The notes under the pieces were generated by a model. The model worked only from the letters and a program-made list of their open reading frames with translations. It made no database searches and had not been told where the DNA came from. A program made the translations under genes and the position numbers. Source: Ailanthus altissimus (lineage: Eukaryota > Streptophyta > Magnoliopsida > Sapindales > Simaroubaceae). From it: a DNA stretch of 64,000 nucleotides. Position 1 is the first letter of the stretch. Every line of letters begins with the position of its first letter. The DNA is taken from the NCBI GenBank assembly GCA_946807835.1, contig OX327704.1, positions 4,092,001 through 4,156,000 on the forward strand, in the 5' to 3' direction. Below, one piece after another: positions 11,343 to 23,789 of the stretch.

Positions 11343-13375
11343 GTATGTTCTCAAACACAATATTCCTGATCTAATTTCATCAATGCGGGTCTATCAATGC
11401 AACCCATTAATATAGATTAGTGTATGTCTATATCTGGATGGTGCAGATGGTTAGTCTTAGCAAACCATGAGCTTAGTAGGAAACTCGTATAGAGGCTCAC
11501 GAAGACCTTCAATAGCCATCTCATGAAGCCATCAATGGAAGGTCTTCTGAGTCGAATACTATTTATGGTCCTTTGACCTGAGCGTCACGGTAGGCTTGTG
11601 AGTGATTCACCATGTTTTGGTTTCACAAATGTTAGAAACCTTTCATGGTCTGACCGCTGGGTGTCGCTGGGTATGGTCCGATGCTCATGGAGTCCGGTCG
11701 ATGCTCATGGAGTCCGGTGTACGTAGATATGGGATCCATCAGCTCATATGAGTGGGTTGTATATCCTGATGCTCCGATATTGTATTTCAGAAAGTCTAAT
11801 GGCCACAAGCATAAACCTTAGAAAATATATTCCGAAGGAATAAACATTATCACAAAAGTGTTTGTGGATATTGTTTAATGAAATATAAATCTAAAGATAA
11901 GTTCATGATTGAGCAAATAGAGAATTGAGGGTGATGATCTATATCTCTACTCTTTAAGGATATAAATGATGAAAAGATTATACGAATATGCAATAACCTC
12001 AATTTGCATGGTCTAACACGCTGATTTGTAATATACGTAACGTGTGTGTGGGGCATCGTTCACGGACGTATGGAGGAGCTCCATATGATAAATCAGGTGT
12101 GGACCTAAAGAGTCTCACAATATAAAGTGTACTCGTTGCGCACTGGGGTAGCAAATTTGATTGAATAATTCGATCCAATAAATTTTAGTAAAATAGAACG
12201 GTTGTTTCAAGATCCCTCAGATTGTACATTTGTTAAGACTTAATTGTTAAGTACATCACTTAAATAATTAACAATTGTTATTAATTAATAAGATGTTGAC
12301 AAATGGCACAATTTAGTTCATGATTTAATTTTACCTTAGTTTTACCATTTAACCTTGGTAGTAAAAACTAGAAAGGTAAAACTTAATTATTCAAAAATTG
12401 TTTTGAATAATTAAATTTTATATTTAATTTTATATTATTAGATAATAATAAAATAAGTTTATTATGGCATTGTATTTTAATACAATGAGGGACCTAGATA
12501 TTGGCCATTTATTTACTCATTATATTTAAAGTAATTATATTTGTTATGTAAAAATTAATTTAGGTGGCCATTAATCTAGTGCTTGATTAATTAATCTTAA
12601 GTGGGAGACCAACAACAAAAATTGGTGGAGCACTTCTTTTTGTTTAATCAAAGCATTGAATAAACAAAATTGATTTTTACAAAATAATTGAATCATTCAT
12701 TCAATTTTTAGAGAAGGATTCGGCAATGGCAAGGAAGAATAGGTAAATGAAAGAATTTTGAGTTTTGTTCTTTCAAGTGTTGAAAAAATAAACAAACTTC
12801 TCTTCATCTCCTTCTCTAATGGATGGATAAAATGAATGAAATAAAAATGAAGAAAAAGATAATTATTTAAGAAAAATAATTGTTCAAAATAATTGTCATG
12901 TAAAAATTATTTTTAAGAATAATACAAGAGTTGTATGTAAAATATTTCTAATTAATACAAGAGTTGTATGTAAAATATTTACCATCTCCATTTTAAAAAA
13001 CAAAATTGTATTCAAAAGAGTTTGAATACATGTTGCTAGAAATTCTAAAACTAAACTACCATTCTAGCTCATTAATCCCACCAAACCGTTATGAACTAGA
13101 ATTGTTCAACATACACTTCAAGGTGAGCACTTCACATGGATTGTTGAGGGACTTGAAGAATTTATAAAGCTACCTTCATTAGGTGAGTATTTTTACATAA
13201 TGTTTTAATGCAATTGTTCATCATATATATTTTTGTATAATAGTTATACTTGTTCATATATATGATATATATGTTTAATTGTTAAATTTGGTGTATTTGT
13301 TAACATGCTTCCATTACATATAATAATTTTTTAAATTATATATACACTCATATGTCACACACTCAATTCCCAACA
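11343..13375 (+). repeat. Long copia LTR, copy 3 (5' truncated)
   Basis: It begins inside the LTR (equivalent to about position 1748 in copy 1, so the first 390 bp are absent), immediately after the end of copy 2. It ends ATTCCCAACA at 13375 and is followed by a primer-binding site, so this was the 5' LTR of an element. It carries a small direct duplication of CGATGCTCATGGAGTCCGGT near 11680-11718 that copy 1 lacks. The open frame at 11850-12056 (minus) matches the one at 2236-2442 in copy 1 and simply reflects LTR homology. Confidence 0.7.
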
Positions 13376-13377
13376 AA

Positions 13378-13389
13378 TGGTATCAGAGC
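13378..13389 (+). other. Primer-binding site, initiator tRNA-Met type
   Basis: TGGTATCAGAGC two bases after the LTR end at 13375. It is complementary to the 3' end of plant initiator tRNA-Met, the standard PBS of copia elements, and marks the copy 3 LTR as a plus-strand 5' LTR. Confidence 0.8.
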
Positions 13390-13559
13390 ATGCTATATTG
13401 AGTTTGTGATAATTCTTGTTGTTGAATATGTTTACATGATGATGTTATATATTTAAATAGTTTGATGGTGTTTAAATTTGAGCATGGTGTTGTTTAATGT
13501 TTGAACATGATGATGAATATATTGTTGTATTCTTGAACATGTTAGTGTTTAGAGTTTTT
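13390..13559 (+). other. Short retroelement leader remnant
   Basis: About 170 bp of AT-rich sequence between the PBS and the next LTR fragment. All gag-pol sequence that should follow is gone, so the element was reduced to LTR, PBS, leader and LTR end. Confidence 0.45.
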
Positions 13560-13775
13560 CTCCATGCGGACAGCGGGTAAAATACATGTATAACGTTACA
13601 CGTTGAGGTGAGGTGAGTTCTACCCTATAAATATATTAATACAATTAATATATTTTATTTATTGTATTTATTACAAGTTTCACGCTTCTGTTAGAATTAA
13701 ATATGTATTTGATATATATTTAGGCAATATACACAATTGCACATGCATACACCTACGTGTACTAGATCCCCAACA
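13560..13775 (+). repeat. 3' terminal fragment of the long copia LTR
   Basis: It matches 11145-11342 of LTR copy 2, including ACGTTACACGTTGAGGTGA, the TTTCACGCTTC block, GGCAATATACACAATTGCAC and the end ACTAGATCCCCAACA. Only the last 200 bp or so of the LTR is present. Confidence 0.65.
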
Positions 13776-14508
13776 ACAATCACTCCCCGATCCTTTTGCT
13801 TTCGATTTAGTATTCCTTCCTTCTGTCTTCCATGAATCTCCCTATTTCAAACTAGCAGTCCCGAGTCTACTAGGTCTTTATGAGATGAGGAATGAAATCT
13901 CATACCTAGTCTCTCCCTTGTCTTTTTCACCATGTAGTCTCAATCTTCTTTTACCAATCCCCTGTGACTAACCACAAGCCATATTTCTCCTATTGATAAA
14001 TAATAATTCTCCATGACTCGTATGAAAACACTATCCTAGATCCTAAAAATAGTTCATTCATTAGACACTTATTCCTCCAGAAGCTCTCATGCAATCAAAG
14101 TCTTTGTCTAGTCATCCAATAGACTTGCAAATTCATCTTTCTTCTATCTTTGTCTTTCTCTTAGGACTATCTCTTCAAGTGCCCTAGACATCTTATGAAT
14201 CTTCTCTTCAATTTTGATTGTTCTTCTTTTTTCATCTTTATTTTATGTCCAATCTAAATGATTCTTTAACTAGGACCTAAATGACGCTATCTTCTTGGAA
14301 GTCTGTCTTTTTTTTTCAAGAGTGATCCTTATCCGAAAAAAAAACTCCTCAATAAAGCCATCATATTTTCCTCTTTCAGATAATCATCTTCCTTATTGTT
14401 CTTCTCTTATATTTGTGAGTCCCCATGGTTGACAACCTTTGCTCTGCAATCTGACACTGCTGCCTATGCTCTGTAATCTAAACTTCAACCCAAGCTCTGA
14501 TACCAGTT
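13776..14508 (-). other. Decayed internal region of a minus-strand LTR element, with PBS
   Basis: It lies left of a minus-strand LTR. At 14494-14505 GCTCTGATACCA is the reverse complement of the tRNA-Met PBS, three bases from the LTR at 14509. The remaining 700 bp has no intact frame. Its minus strand is purine-rich with lysine/glutamate-rich broken frames around 14100-14300 that could be gag relics, but I recognise no motif. Confidence 0.5.
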
Positions 14509-15485
14509 TGTTGCGAATATCAAGCTATGCACTTCAATTTGACACCCATGTGGCATCAACTAAGCCACAGCCTTGATACCCCTTTTATTCTATGCGCAGC
14601 AGAAAATTATAACTAACACCATAAGTAAGACCATATAAAATCAACACACCAATAAAGATAAAGAAAACAAACCAATCAATAAGACACAAGATATACGTGG
14701 TTCAGCCCAAAATTGCCTACGTCAACGGAGGATCCATGATCCAACTCCTTATTATTGATATAGATCACTAAGTATCTTTTTACATCATCAATGATCCCAC
14801 AAGACCCCTTAGTATCTCTCATAGAGACCTCTAAGTATCTACCCTTAATCACCATGACTCCCTAAAACCTCTTAATATCTCCTCATAAGAGAGTTTTACA
14901 AGGAATACAAGAATAGCTCGAGCATCTAAGTCAAAAGGATCTATGATGTTTCTCTTTTATTCACTCAAAGAACCTAAAGAAAAAATACTCCTCAAAGGTT
15001 ACACTCTAGTGCACCACGCACTTAATGCCAACTTAGCTCATCTATTCTCTCTTATGGTTACATCTTGAAACCTTAAATACATGTCTTTTTCTTGTGTTTA
15101 GAAGGGTTTATATAGTAAATAAAATACTCTTAAAAATTCTAAACCTAGTTGGAATAAAAGTTCTTACTTGTAGGAGTCTTAATCCTACTTAAAGAAGTCA
15201 ATTGAATCAAAATAGAAAATATCCTAAAGTAGCCGTGTAAATAGTAACCGCGCGAACAGTTACCAATGAACAGTATCATAGTAAACAGTATCTGATGAAC
15301 AGTACTTCCTTGAACAGTAATCACATGATATACTGTTCACAGCGAGTATGAACAGTACTCATTCTTTTTGCTTTCCGTTTTACTTCTTCCTTATACACCT
15401 AATATATACTTAATTTTATAATAACTTTTATTTTAATATTTATCTCAATTCTTACTTATACAAAATTGTTGAATCACCAATTTTT

Positions 15486-15489
<4 letters not shown>
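14509..15489 (-). repeat. Copia-related LTR, AACAGTA-type (5' LTR of a minus-strand element)
   Basis: It reads TGTTGCGAATATCAAGC from its left edge, next to a reverse-complement PBS, and ends near TTTTTAATA at 15489. Homologous LTRs lie at 41327, 44572 and 46750; all share the GATATACGTGGTTC..CCCAAA..TTGCCTACGTC block, which is also present in the Tork-type LTRs at 56764 and 61556. A cluster of GAACAGTA / AACAGTA motifs occupies 15235-15362. Confidence 0.75.

Positions 15490-15523
<34 letters not shown>
15487..15523. repeat. (AT)n(GA)n microsatellite
   Basis: AT dinucleotides at 15487-15504 switch directly to GA dinucleotides to 15523, at the edge of the LTR. A similar compound array lies at 63914-63959. 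Confidence 0.9.
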
Positions 15524-16960
15524 AAGACGAATAATTTAAAAAATGACATTACTAAATTATATGATAAACATCATTATTATGTGACATTCCCTAATTAAAT
15601 CACAACTTAAACATTATTCACAATATATTATAAATTTGTATTGTGTGTGTAAATGTTTACCATAAGGTGAATTATGTTACTCACTAAAATAAAATTATAT
15701 ATATAAATTATTAAATATGAACATTTGAAAAAAAAAAATTTGTTTCAACATCTTCAAAACGATGTTATCTTGAATGTAATTTACTCAAAATAATATCGTT
15801 TCCACTCAAAACGCACACAACAACATCGTAAAGGCGTGGTCCCAAAACATTCCTGCCAACATCCCAACCTAATATTGAACATGCATATATAATTACTTGC
15901 GGATGGAGCTACGAGTTGACTGCCAGCTTAGTAGGGAAGTGCTTGTAATTTGTCCACCAAGGAAATGAATTGCTGTTTCCCAAAACTTATTCCAACTCTT
16001 AGGGGAAAGATCAAAGCTTACCAAAACTGTTTGTTCATTGCTGTCATCAAAACACCACCCCAGTCATGAAAATTGTTGTTCATTTTTCATCATATAATAT
16101 AAACGTATACTTCGGAACATAATAAGGGTCTCTATTTCATTGTAACGAGAATATATATAATTGATTTAGTAGATAACGAAATTTTTAGTAAATTTTAAGA
16201 TATTATTTAATACTATTTATCATTATTGAAACTGTATTAATGTGTTACAGAATGCTGACACGTGTTTAAGAGTTCACTAAGTGATGAGTTCGTCGCTCAC
16301 TAAATTAATTATATATATATAATTTAGTAGATTTCATAATTCACCATATAAACGAATAATATTATCACATGATACTGTTTAATCAATTTATAATTTTTTT
16401 AAAAATTGTGATGCACTATAAATTTTTGACATAATTTCAAAAACTTTGATATATGGTGGGTTAAATAGCCAATTAAATTAATTATTTATATATAATTAAT
16501 TTAATAAATTATATAATTCAGTGAGCAATATTATCATATATCATTATTTAATAAATTTATAATTTTTACATAATTTATAATATATTATAAAATACTGTCA
16601 CTTATTCGAAGACACACCAAACTATTAAACCAATTAAATTAATTCTTTTGCTCTTGTAGCCCACTAAATCAATTATATATATATATATATATATATAAAT
16701 TTAACACCTTCCATCCTATCAAGTTAGTATAGGGGCATTTGTTCAATTCAATTCGACAAATTTAACTAATAATCTATCAAATCTATTATTAAGCAGATTG
16801 ATGATTTTTCCAATCCAATGCATAAAATGTAAAATTCAATCCACTAAAAAATTGGATTGAATTGCATAATTTAGTCTAATTTCTCAAAGGAACAAGGAGT
16901 ACAATATGAAAACAAAGAATTACCGTCAATAAACACATATACATTGAATAAACCACTTTA
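15524..16960. other. Intergenic AT-rich DNA
   Basis: No gene, LTR or SINE was recognised. It contains repeated short AT-rich blocks resembling TCACTAAATTAATTATATATA at about 16297, 16480 and 16665, and a (TA)n run at 16674-16697, suggesting old decayed repeat copies. Confidence 0.5.
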
Positions 16961-17890
16961 ACAATTTTATTTACAGAAGCAACTTCAAGTTACATATGTG
17001 CTCTAATCAAAAAGCATATACTCTTATCACCAGACTCAAAAGCCCTATCAACTTATAAAACTAATTCAAGATTGATGTTAGACAAAATTTCTGGGAACAA
17101 ATTTACAACTTCTGTTAGCAAAATAAAATGGGATCAAGGTTAGTAAAAGTACTTTTCATGATCAAAAGCTGTTGGCCAACTGCCAGGATCATCTGCATTT
17201 ACGGCACCAAGCTGAGCAAGCAACAAAACCAATCAGCACAGATGTATGTAGTAACACCAAAACCATGGCCAGGTCAAGCTTAACCCTACCGTGAAGCAGA
17301 CAAAATATCTAATCATTTGGACTGGCCAAGATATCATAATAGCCCACAAATTTATTTTTTTTCCAAATGAACTCAGACCACCAGCTCTAAATTCTTCTAC
17401 GTCATGTTTTGAGAGCTCAAGGAAGAGATTTCACAAGGCCCCATAAGAAACTCCATTATATATAGATAATATCTAATTTGGCATCTCATAACACGACTTG
17501 CATATCTTTCTTTGGGCCAGTGGACAAAAATTTCTTGTGTTGCAAATCAACGAATCATAAGACTAATTTGGTGTACATATAAGCTAACCTCAACCACTTA
17601 CTGATACCGAGCTGGATTACATCATGACCATAAAAATATTGCCATTTGTCATGACCTATTTCTGTCAGGGTACGCCTCTGATATCCAACAAGGGTCCACC
17701 CAAAATTCTCAGATGTCAATATGCACTGCACATGCTCATGAAGCATTCAACCTGAACTCTTCATCACTTTTAACAATTGCCCAATTCAATCACCTGTTTG
17801 CAGCGGGCTCTCAGCCTTAGAAAGCATGCAATGCACCAAACTTTCAGTTGAATTCTGATTCTGTAAAGGTCCTATCAGTCCTCTAGAATT
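16961..17890 (-). other. 3' flank and probable 3'UTR of the WD40 gene
   Basis: It follows the stop codon at 17891 on the minus strand. AATAAA-like signals (TTTATT on the plus strand) occur near 17350 and 16965. Base composition is less AT-extreme than the intergenic DNA to the left, consistent with transcribed sequence. The exact polyadenylation site is not determinable, and the open frame at 17555-17746 shows no recognisable domain. Confidence 0.4.
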
Positions 17891-20800
17891 TCATACAGGT
17901 ATTGGTAAACCATAATTGTGGAATGATCTAATTCGTCCATCCCACCCAGCAGTCACTATAACTAGACCCCATGCGTGAGAACTGGACGTGCACTGGCATG
18001 AACTTTTTAAGAATTTATATTGGGATTTATGCATTGCAGATGAAGAAGATAATCGGCTTAATGCAGGAAGTTTTTCTTCTGGCCAAGTTGCAGATCCCTT
18101 GGGAAACGACTCCAAGAAATATTCTTCACCCAGAGAGAAACTAGCAGGAGCAAATGACGAGTTATCTGGTGAAGCATCAACAGATAGATGACACTGTCGT
18201 TCATTCCCTGAATTCCCACATTTCAAGCCACACCAAGGTATTGCAACTGATGCATCAGTGGTGAAACACTCCCAAGACTTAACAGTTTTTGCTTGATGAA
18301 GAGAAGGCTCTTCCTGTACAGTGCAGTTCCACAAATATACACTGGAATCCTCACATGCTGAGACAATATGCTTCCCATCTGAGGTGAAACATGCAGACAG
18401 TTGATTTCCTGCACTCCGGCCTAAAAGAAGGAAAGAGAAAAATTTAGAAGCTAATATTTAATACAATGACAAAAATCTGCAATAATTAACACATTTGATA
18501 TTGGATTTATTAACTTAGATATTACGAACAGCAAAAGGGTTCATAACATGAATACTGGAAAGGGTAAATGTACTAAATAAAATGTATACATGAGCAATGA
18601 ATCATTAGCGTGCTACGTGAACAGTCTAAAGGATCTGCATAGTTGGTATTCAAACATGATAAGATTGACTATGTTAAAGAAAAAGGGCAAAGAAATAGCT
18701 ACATACCCCTAAATTTTCCAATCACATTTGGCCCTTGAAGAATTCTGACTTGTGAATCAGCACAAGTTACCAGTACTTTGCTCGAGTCTTCTGGCAAGAA
18801 CTGTAATAAGCAACATCTTAACGAGTAAAATTCACATTCATGAAGTTGATGAGAAAAATATTTATAAAATGACCAAAAACAAATTGAGCACAAGAAGACC
18901 AGAAATAAGTACCTGGAAGCCAGTTATCCTTTTGCAAAGGGACGTCCTTTTACTGTTTAAGCATATTTCAGCATCCAGTTGCAGGTTATTGTCTGAAACA
19001 ACCCCAAACAGAAAAAACAAGAAACATTGTCAGTCACTGCAAATGGGAATGCCCAAGTTTAAGGTCTAAGCAAACATTTGCATATTGCTTATAAGTGCTG
19101 CCAAAATTACTCCTAAATTAGCCATTAACATGAGAAAACATTACCACTGAATTTCAGCTAATTGCAAGGCTTCTTACTTGAAAGAACAAGAGGTGCATGC
19201 ATCAGATGACTTTTAACTCTTTTCAGTTCCACAAATCTAATCTATGATAAGACATTTATTTTTTTAATAAACCCAAAGCTCTACTAGAATAATATTACAC
19301 CTCATTAGACATATAAACAACATTGATGATCCATTAGACATATAAACAACAGTGATGATCCATAAACAATATTCAATTATAAAGTGTTTGAACATAAAAA
19401 TCTAGAGGAAAAATAAAAGTGACAGTCCTATGAGATGTAGAGTACATTTTCTGGTTAATCACATCAGGAATAAATCGTATAATGCTGATATACTACTGAC
19501 GCAGACGTCACTCCAAATAACTGTTAAACATCCAGCAACAAATTGTTTATCTTTTTCTCAATTTATTCACATGATAGTTGCAACTGTAAAGTACAATCTG
19601 AAAATCATTCATGCACAAAGCAAACAGAAAGGGACATTTGTGGTTTGTATAATCTTTAACCCATTTATAAATCATTTAAGATGTAGGGTACATTTCTGGT
19701 AAATCAGACGAGGAAAAAAAATTTCAGCATTTTTCTTTTAACAAATAAAATGTTAAGCACAAAACTTGCAAGACCACATAATGTTGGTATGCAACTGGTG
19801 TAAGACACCATTCCACCAAGCCGTAAGCTCATGATAATCAACGGACACACCCAGCAAATTGTTTATTTTTTTCTCAAATTATCAACATCAAAGTTGCGAC
19901 TTAAAGTACAAGCTCAAACTCATTCAAACAAATCAAACGTTAAGGGACATTTGTGGTTCATGTAAAACTTAACCCAGTAAAAGGGCATACCTGAGATATT
20001 ATAAAAGCGGCAGCTGCCTGTCATACAACCAATAATTCCTCCCTGAAAGCAAAGAAAATTCTTATAGATAAAAATCAACCATGTGAATATATTTTTTCAT
20101 ATAAGATGAAAAAGGAAGAGAATCACGAACCTGGCCATCAGGTTGATAACAAACAGCAGTAATTATATCTCTTACATCTGCCCAATCAACAACCTGGCAA
20201 TGAGGAATGGCCCAAATACGAACTCTCCCATCTATTGAGCCACTAACGAAGTAATTATCATCAACAGGATTGAAATGGACGCAGGTTACTGCATCATTTC
20301 ATAACATAAAGAAAATCGATGAGATATAATCAAAGAGAGGTAAGGAGAGGAGAAATGGCCCAAATTTAAATCAAACCATCAAAAACGCAGACAAAACGCA
20401 GACAAGATAAAGAAAATGGCAAAAGAACTCACCATAATTACTGTGGGAAAAGACTCTAAGGCAGTGATCGTGGCCTACTCTCCACAAGCGAACAGTTTTA
20501 TCAACTGAAGCAGACAGCAGGAACTGCAACATTAAAAACATCATAAAAAATTGTATTCATATTCAGCCAGAATTACTGAAAATGTTGATTTTCTTTTGAG
20601 TGGTTAGAGAAAATTTGTTCTTCACATTATAACTTACATTATTTTTGGACCACGAGAGATCCAATATCTCGCTGCTGTGCCCATGGAATTCATGCAATGG
20701 TTTCTCCAATATCCGAAAGACTTTCGGGGGAAAAATTACACAAGCTGAATCTGATGTTTTTCTCAGGCTCCTCGAGATATTTAATTTTTCTTTATCCATG

Positions 20801-21708
20801 TAAAGGGGTTTCAATTCAGACAGATGATTTACTGTGAAATATATGCAAGATGGATCGATCTCCGGAATGTCAAGTTCATTCGATCTCGTGTCCTCCACCA
20901 CCTGCCACAATCGCACAACCCCATCTTTCCCAGCACTTGCAAGGTACTGGCCGTCCGGACTAAATTTCATTGTCAATATTGAACCCTCATGGGCTTGAAT
21001 TTCTTGCCCCATAAAAAGAGCAGAAAGTTCCTTTGCTCGCTTCTTGTTTTGGTGAACCTTCATCCTCTGATTCCTAGGCCACGAGCTCCCATCATGTTCA
21101 TTGGGTCTCAATTTCTCAGCTTCCCCTTGATTATCTACAACACAAGTGAAGGAACGCAATCTACTAAGCCAGTTCTTTCTAACTCTCTTCGTTGCTCCCA
21201 CCGCACTATTCTCCCTCTTGACATTTTCATCCATGACTGCCAACGACCCAGAATTGTTTTCTAAGCCCATTTCTCGATCATCACTCTGCTTCTCATCATC
21301 ATGCCCAATTTCATCCACATCACACACCACTCCTCCATCAACATTCCCATCTCTACATACAAAATTCTCCCCCAACAAATCAGCATTATCATTAGACCAA
21401 CATGAGATTGAGGACCTACTCGAACTAAACTCCTCTTGAAAACAAGTTGTTCTCAACTCAGCCCCACTATTCTCACTAATTCTATCAGCATTTACACCTC
21501 CATCCAAACTCTCCTCTATCCAGTGGAAGAATTCACTGCGCCGCTCGTTAACACTCCTAGGGGTTCTAATCCATACATCATTGCAAAAACCATAATGAGA
21601 ATAATCAATTCTCTCATTGTTATCAGAACAACTTGAACCAGAAATTGAAGCAATGTCCTCAGAGGCATCATAAAATGAACACTCTTCATCTTCAGAAAAG
21701 CTACCCAT
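17891..21708 (-). CDS. WD40-repeat protein, plant WDR44-like, 691 aa, seven coding exons
   Basis: A predicted beta-propeller scaffold protein; its partners and pathway are not known from sequence. Coding exons on the minus strand: 21708-20638, 20523-20433, 20288-20131, 20042-19991, 18992-18913, 18800-18707 and 18420-17891. All introns are GT-AG and all phases join without a stop (2076 nt). Residues 1-235 are acidic/serine-rich and probably disordered, with a basic patch near 174-185 ([13 protein letters not shown]). WD repeats: 238-269 ([20 protein letters not shown]..), 342-373 ([12 protein letters not shown]..), about 384-418, about 424-457, about 478-509 and about 512-549, with a final blade near 657-685 ([11 protein letters not shown]). 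A linker of about 105 residues (550-655) separates the last two. The layout matches the Arabidopsis WDR44-like family (At5g24320, At1g64610 group). No broken exon or missing core residue was seen. The start was chosen as the first in-frame ATG after a 5'UTR intron acceptor. Confidence 0.92.
19434..19976. repeat. Diverged tandem duplication inside WD40 gene intron 4
   Basis: Copy A is 19434-19664 and copy B is 19680-19976. Shared blocks, in the same order, are GATGTAG.GTACATTT.TGGT, CCAGCAA.ATTGTTTAT.TTTT and GGGACATTTGTGGTT followed by CTTAACCCA. Copy B has about 65 bp of extra sequence. It enlarges the intron between coding exons 4 and 5 (19990-18993) and has no coding role. Confidence 0.7.
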
Positions 21709-22490
21709 TATTCTTTCGAGTTCAACCCATGAAACCCACCTAAAAAATAAACCACAGCCTTAGCCTTTTAAATGCGCCAAATTGAAGCAAACTCTTCCCT
21801 CGGCACCAGCAAGAGCAACCCCAAATAACTAAAAAGGCCAAAAAAAGAAAAACATAAAACACAAAACCCAAGATCAGTTTACACTCAATATTAAATCAAC
21901 AGCAACGACAATGACAATAGTGACAATAAATAATATTTAACAATTAAACAAAAACCAAGAGATCCAACATGGATCCCAATCCTAACTCAATGAACCTAGT
22001 CTTTTTTTTATCCAATGAGAAAAAAAAACAAATCATAAAACCAAAATATAATAAGAACCCAAAATTTACCAACAAATAAAGGGATTATAGAGGAAAATTA
22101 AAAATTTAAAAAAAAAAAAAGAGCCTAGAGTACACAGAGATCAAAACCCATTTGAGGGAAATTGAAGATCGTGTGATTGCATTTGAAGAAACTAATCGGG
22201 GAAGAATAAAATAAAATTATTACAAGTTGAGTGCGTGATATATATATATACACACACACATATATATATATATATAAACAAAAGATGAAAAAAAATTTGT
22301 GAAAAAAAAAATCATTAAAAAAATTTCTTTTTTATGGGGAGGCTTACTGTGGTTGGTTTCTAAGAGGTTTCTGTGTAAGTGAAAGGGGCATTAGATCGAA
22401 GCATCCATTAAAAATGATTTTGGGAGCTTTTTGGACTCTCTCTCTTCTCTTTTCTATTCTCCTTGTTTGTTTCTGTCTCGAAGAAGCAGG
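21709..22490 (-). promoter_or_regulatory. 5'UTR with leader intron of the WD40 gene
   Basis: A probable first non-coding exon lies at about 22348-22480. It is pyrimidine-patch rich on the plus strand (CTCTCTCTTCTCTTTTCTAT), so purine-rich in the transcript. A donor GTAAGC is at 22347-22342 and a T-rich acceptor TTATTTTTTAG ends at 21740, giving a leader intron of about 608 bp. The intron holds a (TA)n(CA)n(TA)n microsatellite at 22237-22277. The transcription start is not fixed by sequence. Confidence 0.5.
21722..21730 (-). promoter_or_regulatory. Two-codon upstream ORF (Met-Gly-stop)
   Basis: ATGGGTTGA on the minus strand lies in the 5' leader, ending 13 nt before the main ATG at 21708 and within the same exon (downstream of the leader-intron acceptor). 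Minimal uORFs can lower initiation at the main start; any effect here is inferred from position alone. Confidence 0.5.
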
Positions 22491-22947
22491 CACTAACAAA
22501 AACTTATTAACGAGGGTATAACAAGCACGTAAAGTAAAAACTGAATATGAAAAAATTATTTTTAAAAAAATGAAAATTGATCATGAAGAAGGAGAAGGGC
22601 AAAACCGGGAATATGAAAGAATAATTTAATTTCCTTGATATTCGTGAACAGATGGCCCGCGAAACGAGATTTCGAGAGTTGGGTGTGTTTTGTGTGCTCT
22701 CTCTCAACATTTTTTTCTTTTAATTAATTTTTATTTTCTTAATGCACGAATTGACTTGTAATCGTTAAAAATATATATATATGTATATTACATGAAAACT
22801 ATAATAATATTATTCAAAATTAGATCTAAATTTTTTTATGAACTCAAGCTGATTTTTCTGACATTCAACTAATTTGGATTTAAATTAAAATTTGATTTTT
22901 TTTAATTTTTTTATTGTTTTTAATTTTTACGTTAAAATTGACTTTTT
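22491..22947. other. Putative promoter region, AT-rich
   Basis: Upstream of the WD40 gene on the minus strand. A TTAATAA element near 22503-22509 (minus strand) could serve as TATA box. No other gene was recognised; the minus-strand frame 22507-22710 is low-complexity. Confidence 0.3.
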
Positions 22948-22965
22948 AAGATATTTATTCTTTAA

Positions 22966-23099
22966 GAGCATGGGGGCTCAGCCAAGTTGGCTGAGCCCCC
23001 CAAGATCTCATATCCCCACCTGGGTTCGACCCCCCCTCCCCCCAGGTGGTGCGAAAATGTTAAAAATTATTGTAATCCCTCCATTTAAAAAAAAAAGAA
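22966..23099 (+). mobile_element. tRNA-derived SINE, copy 1
   Basis: It is flanked by a perfect 18-bp target duplication AAGATATTTATTCTTTAA at 22948-22965 and 23100-23117. It has pol III promoter boxes: an A-box-like TGGCTGAGCCCC (22988-22999) and a B box GGGTTCGACCC (23022-23032). It ends in an A-rich tail. Its head (GCATGGGGGCTCAGCCAA) and the TTGTAAT near the tail are shared with the SINEs at 39452 and 38765. It encodes nothing; retroposition would need a partner LINE. Confidence 0.85.
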
Positions 23100-23117
23100 A
23101 AGATATTTATTCTTTAA

Positions 23118-23789
23118 AATAATTATTAGATTTATATATATTAAAATTTTAAAAATTAAATTATAATTTAAAAAAAAAACAAAATTCGAATTCAAGTCAA
23201 ATTTTTAAATTCCTAAATTTTTCAAAAAAATTCTGATCCAAACTTAGAGAAAAAAAAATTAACTTTTCAAAGTTAAATAGGATTTTTGAATATTTCTAAA
23301 TTTGGGCGAAATTGCTATCCCTAAATCATAATCCTCTCTACTTATTTTATTGTATATTTATAACATAATTTAAATATTTATTTTATAAAAATTAATGTAA
23401 CTAAAATTATTTGCATTTGCATCAATTTTATTTTAAAAAATTACAAATATACATCAAACCTCCTAGTAAATCTAACACACAAAGTTTAACATCCAACCTC
23501 TTATAATAACCCTTCAAAACAACTTAACAATTTAATTAATTACAACTCATTGTTATATTAATATTTGTTAGTTATTATATCAATTTAAATCTTGTCATAT
23601 TTAAAAAAATAAATAAATCAATTGAAAATTAAATTATATAAATTGAACTTTTTACTTTATCTTGGATTCAAATAAATTCAACTCTACCAAATTAATCTGA
23701 AATTATTTTATACTGACATATTATTTATTGTTATTGGCCCTGAAATTTGGTTATATTAAAGTTAACAAATTGAATTTTTTTTTTTTTTT
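23118..23789. other. AT-rich intergenic DNA
   Basis: No gene or recognisable element; A/T homopolymer runs only. Confidence 0.5.

Noticed and set aside
17988..18191. Plus-strand frame opposite the last WD40 exon
   Set aside because: It is the complement of coding exon 7; the minus-strand reading gives WD-repeat protein sequence that joins in phase with six other exons.
22973..23034. A possible tRNA gene at the GGGTTCGACCC B box
   Set aside because: No cloverleaf could be formed; the A tail and 18-bp target duplication identify it as a SINE.
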